From assembly GCA_965151315.1 (NCBI GenBank), contig CBCTZG010000020.1, positions 1-39,433 of the forward strand: DNA of 39,433 bases, given 5' to 3'. The stretch's first letter is position 1. Each line of letters begins with the position of its first letter. Below are positions 24,368-33,200 of this stretch, piece by piece. The stretch comes from Avimonoglobus sp965151315. Its GTDB lineage: Bacteria; Bacillota; Clostridia; UBA1381. The translations under genes were made by a program, and so were the position numbers. The notes under the pieces were generated by a model. It ran no database searches, was not told the DNA's origin, and was given only the letters and a program-made list of their open reading frames with translations.

Positions 24368-24535
24368 GGCGGGAGTAAAACATAAAAAACGGCATGGTAT
24401 TTGGAGCACGTCCAAATTTGCGATTTACTCCTGCCTTAACCCCCGGAAAAGATAGTGAAATCCACACTTTCCCGGCTTGGAAAAAGAGGGCAAAATTAAA
24501 AATTGCACACTAGTGTGAAGGCAGGAGTAAAAATG
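24364..24535 (+). promoter_or_regulatory. Three-element, mutually exclusive RNA pairing array
   Basis: Element 1 TTAAGGCGGGAGTAAA (24364-24379) pairs with element 2 TTTACTCCTGCCTTAA (24424-24439) over 16 bp with one G-U. Element 2 can instead pair with element 3 AAGGCAGGAGTAAA (24518-24531) over 14 perfect bp. Element 3 contains the AGGAG ribosome site of the gene starting at 24533. Formation of 1:2 would leave the start free; 2:3 would hide it. A small hairpin ATTTGGA/TCCAAAT (24399-24417) sits in the 1:2 loop. The repeats could alternatively be protein-binding iterons. Confidence 0.6.
24506..24517. repeat. Perfect 12-bp palindrome CACACTAGTGTG
   Basis: It ends one base before pairing element 3. 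It may be an operator for a dimeric regulator or a further hairpin next to the ribosome site. Confidence 0.55.
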
Positions 24536-25543
24536 ATTTTTGATATGTATGATTATGAATTTTTAAAGCTATGCGGTCTTTGCAGATATATGCCGGTAGG
24601 CTTGCAGAAACGATATGACGCTCCGTTCCTTTCGAGGGGCGTCATATCGAATTTGCGGGAACATGGGCTTGTAAAAACACAGAGCGATAGATTAAGTTAT
24701 AAGCTGACATTTGAAGGACGAAAAATCCTTGCAGAAATGGGATATAACTTTCCGGACGATACAAGGATGGATTTAAAACGTCCTGCATACAAACGAAAGC
24801 TAAAAAATGCGCTGTGGAATATTTCCCTATACCTTGCAGGAATTGATATATACAGCAGTAAAACAAAGGAACTTGCAAAAATGGAAATAGGATATATCAG
24901 TTCCCTGACGCTTCGGGCAGATAAGAATATACGTGTACTTGCAGGAACCAGATTTTTAGGGATATTGAGAATACGGGATACAGCTTATATACCTTATTAT
25001 TTGGAACATGAAAACGATTGGATCATACCCGGATATGAACGGGAAATATTCAAAGCACAAATTGAAGCGATACAGGGTATTAAGGAGATAAGGATGATCT
25101 TGACGGGGAATTCCTTGGAGGAATTATGGGCATGTATCCACCCGGAGAGTGAAACCGAAAAACTTTCCCGCGGCAAGAAACGGTTTGACGCAGCCTTGGA
25201 GGAACTGGGGTACGATTATTTGCTTGTGCCATTTAACCGTGACGGGGTGGTACAGCTTGGGTTTTTGAAAAGTTACAGGAACAGGGAAAGGCTTGCAAAG
25301 GCGATCGGTTGTGATACAAGACCAATCCGGAATCTTTCGGAATGCGATGGAGTGCTTGAGAATGTACCGTATATTATAGCCATAGATTTTCAAGTAAACC
25401 GTATTGTAAGAGCGTTAAAACAAATAGAACTGTATGACCATACGATTGTCCCGAAAATATGCTGCTTGCCTTTTCAGAAATATGCGGTATTCCAAACTTT
25501 TGCAATTACATCATTGTCAAAGGTGTGTTGTAATAACCATTGA
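24533..25543 (+). CDS. Uncharacterised mobile-element protein with winged-helix-like start, truncated by an IS21 relic
   Basis: A 336-residue protein. The first ~80 residues look like a winged helix ('FDMYDYEFLKLCGLCRYM', 'SRGVISNLREHGLVKT', 'YKLTFEGRKILAEMG'). The rest is mixed alpha/beta, reminiscent of replication-relaxation-type proteins of mobile elements, though I do not recognise a defined family. ATG 24533 follows AGGAG directly. An open frame extends back to TTG 24503 through the pairing array. Its last ~10 residues come from the left end of the IS21 relic that begins at 25515, so the native C-terminus is missing. Confidence 0.6.
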   Translation: MIFDMYDYEFLKLCGLCRYMPVGLQKRYDAPFLSRGVISNLREHGLVKTQSDRLSYKLTFEGRKILAEMGYNFPDDTRMDLKRPAYKRKLKNALWNISLYLAGIDIYSSKTKELAKMEIGYISSLTLRADKNIRVLAGTRFLGILRIRDTAYIPYYLEHENDWIIPGYEREIFKAQIEAIQGIKEIRMILTGNSLEELWACIHPESETEKLSRGKKRFDAALEELGYDYLLVPFNRDGVVQLGFLKSYRNRERLAKAIGCDTRPIRNLSECDGVLENVPYIIAIDFQVNRIVRALKQIELYDHTIVPKICCLPFQKYAVFQTFAITSLSKVCCNNH

Positions 25544-25698
25544 TAAAAATAACATATACGATATTTTTCCTGAATTTAAAAGAACATTGTCAACGCCAGT
25601 GATAAAATGAAAGAGAACGCCGAGGAAAAAATTTTTATGATGAAAAGAAAAATAATATGCTACACTCAACCTATCCGAAAAAGATAGGGAGTGTGCAA

Positions 25699-26626
25699 AT
25701 GAGAGGAGAAGTATGGATGGAAATACGAAATGATCGACAGAAAGGGTTGAGCTACACGGAAATTGCCCGAAAATACCACATTGACCCGCGTACAGCAAAA
25801 AAATATGCGGAATCCGAAACAAGACCGGTATACAATTTAAGCAACCCCAAGCCTTCCAAGCTAGACCCCGTATAAAGAACAAATTAGATTATGGCTGGAG
25901 GAAGCTCCATATTCCGCAGAGCGAATCTTCGAAAAAATCAAAGAACAAGGTTTTTCAGGCGGACACAGTGTCGTCAGAGCCTATGTACACGAGCAAAAAG
26001 AACACTTGGATGAAAAAGCAACGGTACGGTTTGAAACAATGCCCGGACTTCAAGGGCAAGCTTTTCAGTACTTTCCCTGCGGGAAAGCCGCCTTTGGCGT
26101 CCGCAAATCTTTGCGGTACCAATTGGGCTTTCTTTGAAGACCATTTAGTTTATGAGGATGGAAAGTGGAAAAAAATTTACTGTTTCCTGATGATTCTGGG
26201 TTATTCACGAATGCGGTACATAGAATTTGTAACAGACATGAGCACAAATACCCTCATACGCTGCCATCAGAACGCATTTTGGTACTTTGGCGGATATCCG
26301 GAGGAGATCCTGTACGACAATATGAAACAAGTCGTAATAAAACGCTTGCTCAAGCAAGAGGATTCTACCTTGAACCGACATTTGAGGACTTTGCGGGTTT
26401 CTATGGATTTAAACCGGTTCTGTGCAGACCATATCGGGGGCAAACAAAGGGGAAAATCGAAAGAACAGTTCATTTTGTCCGTGACAATTTTATGACCGGA
26501 ATCAAATACAAATCCTTAAACGATATAAACGGACAAGCTCTTGCTTGGTGCAATAAAGTCAACGCAAAAATTCACGGCACAACAAACGAGATCCCCTTTG
26601 AACGTTTAAAGAAACCTGCTAAATAA
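25699..26626 (+). pseudogene. Broken IS21 transposase gene (istA)
   Basis: The pieces in order are an N-terminal helix-turn-helix ('EIRNDRQKGLSYTEIARKYHIDPRTAKKYAES'), a linker, the rve integrase core ('WAFFEDHLVYEDGKWKK', 'YPEEILYDNMKQVVIKRLL') and 'RPYRGQTKGKIERTVHFVRDNF'. They lie in different frames: a shift near 25873, an insertion of about 62 bases at 26060-26122 and a further shift near 26350. The C-terminus stops early at 'FERLKKPAK'. No functional transposase can be made. Confidence 0.8.
26061..26122 (+). repeat. Inserted cluster of three tandem hairpins
   Basis: CTTTCCC-tgc-GGGAAAG (26071-26087), CGCC-ttt-GGCG (26089-26099) and CCGCAAA-tc-TTTGCGG (26101-26116) follow each other, with a GTAC on each side. 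The segment sits between codons of istA that are normally adjacent and shifts the frame, so it looks inserted. Confidence 0.6.
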
Positions 26627-26743
26627 ACCTGTAAAGCTTTGTCAAGAGGGAAATGCAAAAAAATTAAAAACTGGGAGATGAAGAAAAAATGACATAGCAA
26701 ACAAGCCAGGCAAGGCTGGCCAAAGCGGAAAAATATGGGCAAT

Positions 26744-27643
26744 TTAATTAGAACAGCCGTAAGCTTCTTTTACACGCGCATAGTAAATCCTAAGGAACTT
26801 GTTAAGACCGGCTATTTTGGCAACTTTTAGAGGTTTTCCTTCAGATTCTTTCTTCAGCGTGTATATGTAGACGGTGTTATCGGTATCGGGTTTTAGCTTT
26901 CGAATACTATTGATGATTTCATACCCGGTTTTACGGAGAGAAGGGGAACCGCGTTTAGAAATATGTCGTTTGGAAGCGGAAAATGCTCCCGACTGATACG
27001 GCGGAGAATCTAAATCTGCATAGGCAATAAGTGCATTGGCATTCCGAAAACGGCGAATATTTCAGCAATCAGTCTGGCAGCCAAAATGTTTCCGATTCCG
27101 GGCATGTCTGTTAGAATCCGGAATTCCGGTAAACTCGATGCCAACGTTTGCATTTGCGCAAGGGTGGAAGTAATGGGGGATTCGATTCCACGCAAAATCC
27201 GCACAGCCTCCAGTACCAACATTTTTGTGGATGGGAATCCTGCCGGTAAGGCTGTAATTGCTTTAGTGGCCAAAGAATAAAGTGCGTTTGCTTTCGCTTC
27301 GCTCTTATAAATACCAACCTTACTAGACCATTTAACGAAGCTATTGACGAAACGGTTACGGCTCATGCACTTAATGTTATCAAAATGCCAATATCATTCA
27401 GCGACAAGATAAACCTTGTTTTGAATGCCAAAATCGCTTCGGCTTGGAAAAAGCTGTTTGATTCCGGGCATTGTTTTTTCGAGTATGTTAGTCAGATTTA
27501 CCTTAGCTTTGATTTTCATGCTTGTGTAATTGAGATATTGGCGAGTGAGGGCCATCATATGGGCTTCTTAATATTTCGCCATATGGCTTAAGAATGCAAA
27601 CTGTGCTTTTGCCTTGAGATACATCGACCCCAACGCTAATCAT
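26744..27643 (-). pseudogene. Decayed IS110-family transposase, copy 1
   Basis: It begins 'MISVGVDVSQGKSTVCILKPYGEI' (ATG 27643 with AGGAGG), the DEDD RuvC-like start of IS110 transposases. A later frame carries the transposase_20 helix-hairpin-helix 'RILTDMPGIGNILAARLIAEI' (about 27070-27120). After another shift the C-terminal 'DSPPYQSGAFSASKRHISKRG' with the conserved serine region continues to 'KEAYGCSN'. At least two frameshifts separate the pieces, and part of the N-terminal half is missing or scrambled. Confidence 0.8.
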
Positions 27644-28021
27644 TTTGAACCTCCTGTTATGTAGTAGTATGGCGTCCATCCGCACTTATTACAAATCATC
27701 TTGGTTCGTTACACGGAGGCTCACGGGGAGCTCCAACCTGTTTAACTGAATGCAGATAATAAATGGATGGCCGGCTGTTTTATTAACGGATGCGAAATCC
27801 ACAGTCAAGAGTGCCGGGCCAGTATCCACTTATTATACAACAAGCACGGACTTCATCTCAAATGAGAGATTTTTTCCACGCTTTTATCGTACCAAAGTCA
27901 AGAAAAAAATTAAATTTTTTCAAAAAATTTTTAGGGAGTTAAAATAATCAGTTGAACATTGAAAATTGCATGACAAACAGAGCAACGAAAGTTGCTCGTC
28001 AAAAAATATTGAAATGAAAGA
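27644..28021. other. Non-coding region between the two IS110 relics
   Basis: No convincing gene. Next to copy 1, GGAGGCTC and GGAGCTCC (27715-27736 area) form a stem with one mismatch, upstream of the transposase where IS110 elements carry their bridge RNA. Next to copy 2, GAGCAAC-gaaa-GTTGCTC (about 27980-27997) is a hairpin that may terminate copy 2. The remainder is AT-rich. Confidence 0.4.
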
Positions 28022-28970
28022 TTAAACGGCTTTGTAAAGTTGACCTGTTTTCTCTAAGTGGTAAATCAATCGCACAAGTTTCTTTGCAGCGTGAGATACT
28101 GCAACATTGTAGTGTTTACCTTCACTTCGTTTCTTGGCAAGATATTCACCGAAAGATGAATCCCAATTACAAACGAATTTGGTGGCATTAAAAAGAGCAT
28201 ATCTCAAATACCGAGAACCTCGTTTTTCCATGTGAGAATAGCAGTTCTGCATTTGTCCCGATTGATATGTTGAAGGTGACAATCCAGCATATGCGAGAAT
28301 TTTATCAGGTGATGAAAATCTGTTAAAATCACCGATTTCAGCAATAATCATAGCACCCATGCGATAACTGATACCGGGAATGCTAAGGATAGGCGGATTA
28401 ATTTCGTCCATTATGGATTTAATGGCATCTTCGATTTCCTTGATTTCTGCATCAAGTTCTCCGATAAGCTTAATTGTGTGCTTTAATTCGAGTGATTTAG
28501 CTGGCATTACAGAGCCAATTGAGTTTCTTGCTGCATCACGAAAGCATATAGCTGTATCTCGGTTGTATCTTCCTTTTGAAACCTCATAAAGCAGATTAGT
28601 AAGTCTTGTAAGGTGAGCATCTGCAACGTGATGAGCTGACGGAAATTCTGACAAAAGTGCATATACGGACTTCATATGTAAGGTTGGAACGAGCCTTTCA
28701 AGTTCCGGAAAGAGTATTTTAACAAGTCTTGTGATAGACTATTTGAGTTGTGCTCTTTCAGAAACTTTATCAAATCTGTATCTTGTTAGTGACTTCAACT
28801 CTTCGTTATGATATAATGTGTTCGAGTAGGACTTTAAGTTCACATCAGACATTAACATCATAGCGATCGTATGGGCATCAACCTTATCGGTTTTAGTTTT
28901 TCTAAGAGTAAGAGACTTTCGATACTCAAACCTTTATCAAGAAGAAAACCCAGAAGATTGTATGTGTCAT
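28022..28970 (-). pseudogene. Decayed IS110-family transposase, copy 2
   Basis: The longest intact frame (28022-28675) has the transposase_20 part 'ILSIPGISYRMGAMIIAEIG' and the C-terminal 'LAYAGLSPSTYQSGQ' serine motif. Upstream, 'RKTKTDKVDAHTIAMMLM' and 'SLTRYRFDKVSERAQLK' are recognisable, then a TAG replaces a sense codon before 'SITRLVKILFPELERLVP'. Near 28930 a small deletion shifts the frame, and the RuvC-like N-terminus is lost. It differs clearly from copy 1, so two separate insertions are likely. Confidence 0.8.
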
Positions 28971-29047
28971 TCGTTTATTGCGGTGGTATGATGAAAATTT
29001 TTAGAGAACAGTTAATTTAAGATATTGTTAGAATGATAGGATATATA

Positions 29048-29119
29048 TGTGGACATTTAGAGCAATTTAAACCGCATAAAATCAGGGGTTTCAGAGGTCA
29101 AAAGAGGCAAGGTAATATA
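29048..29119 (+). repeat. Left 72-bp direct repeat flanking hicAB
   Basis: It begins TGTGGACATTTAGAG and contains GGGTTTCAGAGGTCAAAA. It matches 29912-29983 at 62 of 72 positions, in the same orientation and without gaps. Confidence 0.85.
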
Positions 29120-29191
29120 GTATCATTATTTTGTTTAAAATGGAGTATTTTCATGCTCAACCAAAAATTTTTGAAAAGGTTTTAATTTGTA

Positions 29192-29246
29192 TTGACAAAG
29201 ATAAAAAAATTAGCTATAATAATATTAGCAACTGAAATATAGTTGC
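29192..29246 (+). promoter_or_regulatory. hicAB promoter and likely operator
   Basis: TTGACA (29192-29197), 17-base spacer and TATAAT (29215-29220), a perfect sigma-A promoter. GCAACT (29228-29233) and AGTTGC (29241-29246) form an inverted repeat at the start of the transcript, a likely site for autorepression by the HicB ribbon-helix-helix domain. Confidence 0.8.
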
Positions 29247-29262
29247 ATGATTGAGGTGGATT

Positions 29263-29514
29263 ATGGGTAAATTAGAAAAGATGATAGAACGTTTAAAATC
29301 CAATCCAAAGGATTTTACATTTGAGGAAATGCAAACACTTCTTTTGGCGCTTGGTTTTGAGCTTTCAAACAAAGGAAAAACAAGCGGTTCAAGGGTAAAA
29401 TTTTTCAAAGACGGTGTGTTTATTATTCTTCATAAACCACACCCGAGGAAAGAACTTTTAAGTTATCAAATCAAACAGATTATTGAAATTTTGTCGGAGG
29501 AGGGCTTGATATGA
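29263..29514 (+). CDS. hicA: HicA family toxin
   Basis: An 83-residue HicA-type toxin, in the family a small mRNA interferase with a double-stranded-RNA-binding fold. The fold pattern is 'MQTLLLALGFELSNKGKTSGSRVKFF' followed by 'FIILHKPHPRKELLSYQIKQIIEIL'. The usual G-S-H of the family reads G-S-R here, and a histidine is present in 'HKPHP'. Such a variant occurs in a known HicA branch, but activity cannot be judged. ATG 29263 follows GAGGTGG. Its stop overlaps the hicB start by four bases. Confidence 0.85.
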   Translation: MGKLEKMIERLKSNPKDFTFEEMQTLLLALGFELSNKGKTSGSRVKFFKDGVFIILHKPHPRKELLSYQIKQIIEILSEEGLI

Positions 29515-29858
29515 ACAACATTTTGGAATACAAGGGATATAACGGAACGGTCGAATATTCAGCGGATGATAATATTTTGTTCGGAAAGGTCATCGGTATA
29601 AAAAGCCTTATTTCTTATGAAGGGCATAGCGTTGATGAATTAAAGGCTGATTTTGAAGGCGCTGTTGACGACTATCTCGCCGATTGTGCCGAAAATAACA
29701 TTGAACCCGAAAAAACTTATAAAGGCTCGCTGAATGTACGTTTTTCACCCGAAACCCACAGAAAAGCTACACTAATTGCATTTTCTGAGCATATCTCACT
29801 GAATCAATTTATCGAAAATTCCGTGAATGAAAAAATTGCTTCTTATGGAATGAAATAA
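29511..29858 (+). CDS. hicB: HicB family antitoxin
   Basis: A 115-residue antitoxin. The N-terminal HicB fold ('YKGYNGTVEYSADDNILFGKVIGI', 'SYEGHSVDELKADFEGAVDDYL') is a degenerate RNase-H-like domain that covers the toxin. The C-terminal ~45 residues ('LNVRFSPETHRKATLIAFSEHISLNQFIENSV') are a ribbon-helix-helix DNA-binding domain, so the complex probably represses its own promoter. Overlapping start (ATGA) gives translational coupling. Confidence 0.88.
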   Translation: MNNILEYKGYNGTVEYSADDNILFGKVIGIKSLISYEGHSVDELKADFEGAVDDYLADCAENNIEPEKTYKGSLNVRFSPETHRKATLIAFSEHISLNQFIENSVNEKIASYGMK

Positions 29859-29870
29859 TTTCGTTTGTAT

Positions 29871-29900
29871 GGGCATTGTTTTTTGCAATGCCCGTTTTTT
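29871..29900 (+). terminator. Terminator of hicAB
   Basis: GGGCATTG and CAATGCCC form an 8-bp stem followed by GTTTTTT. It ends just before the right direct repeat. Confidence 0.88.
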
Positions 29901-29911
29901 ATTGCAATATG

Positions 29912-29983
29912 TGTGGACATTTAGAGAATTTTAAACCGCATAAAATAAAGGGTTTCAGAGGTCAAAACAGACGGAATAATATA
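29912..29983 (+). repeat. Right 72-bp direct repeat flanking hicAB
   Basis: Same orientation as the copy at 29048-29119, 864 bases away, about 86 percent identical by direct comparison. The hicAB unit with its promoter and terminator lies wholly between the two. Confidence 0.85.
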
Positions 29984-30181
29984 CTTTTACCTTTTCCCCA
30001 GAAAATGCGGGTTTCATTTTCCACATGACTGTAATGTATTTTCCTAAAATTCAAACCAATATAGCTGAGTATTTTTATCTATATGCAAAAAATAAGATAG
30101 AATCGTAATTACCAGTCAATGAACAATTTCGGGCTATAAAAAAACTGTTCCGGCGTGGTTGCCAGGACAGGGGGTTATAAA

Positions 30182-30212
30182 TTGAGGGCATATCTTGGTG
30201 ATATGCCCTCAA
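30182..30212 (-). terminator. Terminator of the surface-protein gene
   Basis: TTGAGGGCATATC and GATATGCCCTCAA form a perfect 13-bp stem around a 5-base loop. It lies 9 bases after the stop codon on the minus strand. The following tract is only TTTATAA. Confidence 0.75.
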
Positions 30213-30220
30213 TAAGATAT

Positions 30221-33200
30221 CTACTTTTCCAAAAACCGCATGAGTATCGCCGCCGCCTCCGCGCGGGTGGTATTATCCTGCGGGGCAAGGCTTCCATCGT
30301 CACGGCCGGAAATCAATCCCGTGCCGACTGCCCACTGCATGTTGCCAACCGCCCAATCAGACACTTGCGCCGCGTCTGTGAACCTCGCAAGGTCGGCTGT
30401 CTCATCGGTAGCAATGCCTTTAAAGTCCGCATACCGCTGCATAATTGCCGCGATCTGTTCACGGGTAATCAGGTCGTCCGGTGCAAATTCAACCTCTGAA
30501 TAACCTTTGACAATGCCCTCGCTTGCCGCCCAGCGGACAGCTTCGCCATAGTATGCGCCTGCGTCCACATCCGCAAAGGTCATCAGGTAATTTGTAACCG
30601 GCTGCCCTTCCGCACGCCACAGCACCGTTACCAGCATTGCCCGTGTCAGGCTCTCATCCGGGGCGAAGGTTGTTTCCGCCGTACCGGCAAACAGGCCGTT
30701 TTCATCTGCGTATTTTACCGCATCGTAGAACCAGTCGCTTTCTGCCACATCGCTGTAATGGTTTTCCCATTCTGCCGGCGGCGTCGGCTCGTCCGGATCA
30801 GTCGGCTCATCCGGGTCTGTCGGGTTATCCGGTTCCTCGGGCTGTTCTTCCGTCCATTTTGCATACAGGGTGATATTCTTTGTTACCTTGCTGTCAAAAT
30901 CATACGCCTCGGTACAATCCTTGTCAGTAAACCAGCCTTCGAATACATAACCCTCGCGGGTAGGCTCTGCCGGTTCGGAAACAGCCGTGTTCCGGTTGAC
31001 TGTTTTGCTGGAAACCTTGCTGCCGCCCTGCGTATCAAACGTTACGGTGTAGCGTGTCGTCGTCAGGCTTCCGCCGCTCGAATGGTATACCGTTACCGAA
31101 ACGGTCGTTTCAAACGGCGCATAATTCGTGTCCGCCGGGGTAAATACTGCGGTTTCCTCAAAGGTGCCCGCCTCGTCCATTTCGCGGTCGTTTTTCCATG
31201 TCCATGTGCCTTCCAAAGGCTGGCCGTCGAGCCCGTTCACCGTACCGGTAATCTCGGAGGTGGACAGCGAATTGCCGCGCCGTACACGCTCTGCCGTTAC
31301 TTCCGCGCCCTCTGCCAGAACAGGGGCAGCCGGGGTGACGGCGATGGTTAGGACAGCGGTTGCTTCGTTATAGTTCTCATCTGCCGCTTTGGTGATTGTA
31401 ATGGTACTTTCCCCTGTCTTGACAACCGTAAATGTGCCGGTTGTCTCATCATATACGATACTCTCGCCCGCAACGGCATAGCTAATAGCGCCTGTGCCGC
31501 TGCCGCCGCTGACCGTCAGGGTAAACGGTTCATCTCCATAAATTACCGTATCCGGGCCGGTAATTGTTAATTCCGTCTGCACATCTTTATCCAGGTTATA
31601 GCTTGCCGTGCCTTCTGCCGTTTGGTAATTGGCGGAACCGGAGTAAGCTGCTTTTAAGCTGTGCTCGCCAACCGGGATCTGCGTCCATGTAAAGGCTGCC
31701 TTGCCGTCGGCAATTACGATATCTTCGCTGATTGCCGTATCCCCGTCATAAAATACAACCGTACCTGTAGGAATTTCGCCGTCCGTCACGCCCGTTACGC
31801 TTGCAACAAGGTCAATAGATCGATTTCCGCCTGCACCCTGGGGGTTTTCGGTATTCAGAACAACGGTAACATCTGCTTTTTCAACTGTAAACGTAATCTC
31901 AACGTCAGCCGTGTTATAGTTTTCTGTATCGGTAGGGGTATATACCGCCTTAAATGTATTTTCGCCTGCATTCCCGACGGATTCGGTTGGATCCACCCAG
32001 GCGAACCCTTCCGGAAGCTGTACATTTGCCAATGTCTGCCCATATGTAGCTGTCAAATTGTCCGGTAAGGTATATATCGGATCTGCCTTTTCAACCACTG
32101 CCGTTACCGCAAACGTTACCGGTTCCGTACCATACCCCACAGAAAACGGGACAATTACCGGTGTTTCTTCAGCCGCTGTAATCGTCAACGTATAGGTGTC
32201 CGCGTTGGTATCCGCCGGAATGGCCAGCGTGTCGCCCTCGATCGCCGCGTTTACCGTATTGCCGTTTACCGAAGTGCTGTTTGTAACCGTATAGGTAAAC
32301 TTACCTGCGGCATCGGTGTCCCCAGCGTAGTCCATATACTGGGACAAATCCTGGGTCGCGCCGAGACCGTACGTTGTAGTAATCGTCTTTTCCGTATCGG
32401 TCTGGCCGAACATCTCCTGCCCGATTGCATAAACGGCCATATTTCCGGTTACCGGTGTCTGATCGGTAAACGCTGTACCGTCTGCGTCCTCTGTCTGCGA
32501 CCATTTAACAAAATCGTAAACCTCTGAATCCGGCGCCTGCGGCAATATTACCGTCCCGTCCGGGTTTGCATAAGCCGCCGCGTATTCCGTATAAGCGCCG
32601 TCCTGCTCGCCCGCTATCATAAACGCTACTTGATATACCGCCTTGCCCTCATCCGCTGTAAGAACAGGGCTTGCGTCCGGCGCATCGCCCGAAAGCGTCT
32701 GTCCCCATACCTGTGGGATCGTACCATCATCGTCCGCGGCCTGCCCGCCTTGCAGCAGGTACGCCACCTCGCCGGACGCGAACTGCGCCGCCGTCTTGCC
32801 CGTTACGCCTGCGCTTGTATTTCCTCCGGTTAATTCATCGCTGTTATAGTAACAATTTTCAACAGCCGGTTCCGTACCGTCTTCCAAATAATATCCCACT
32901 ACGCCGTCCGCAACATAAGAGCCGGTCAATGCGCCGGTATTATAACAGTTTTGGATATCCCCGGCCGTGTAGTAACCAACCACGCCGCCCGAAATATAAT
33001 TTTCTGAATCAATGCCGCCGATATTATAGCAGTTTTTTATCATTCCCGCCGTCTGATAACCGGCGATACCGCCCGCCATATTTCCCGCCGCAGTCACTGT
33101 GCCATAATTATAACAATTTTCTATTGCAAGAATATAGTCGCCGCTCTGCGCGTTATTACCGACGATACCGCCGGCACAGGTTAAAATTTCGCTGCCGCCG

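Larger units (their letters stand above)
25515..26640 (+). mobile_element. IS21-family relic
   Basis: The left end has two related TGTCAA-type repeats (25515 and 25588), each followed by a TGATAAAA segment, as in the multiple terminal repeats of IS21-like elements. A decayed istA follows. istB and the right terminal repeats are absent, so the element is truncated near 26630. It interrupts the preceding gene. Confidence 0.65.

Noticed and set aside
27750..27947. 65-codon plus-strand frame between the IS110 relics
   Set aside because: No ribosome site, unusual lysine/phenylalanine-rich end and no resemblance to a family; likely chance.
29048..29983. CRISPR array
   Set aside because: Only two long repeats 864 bases apart with genes between them; no regular spacers.
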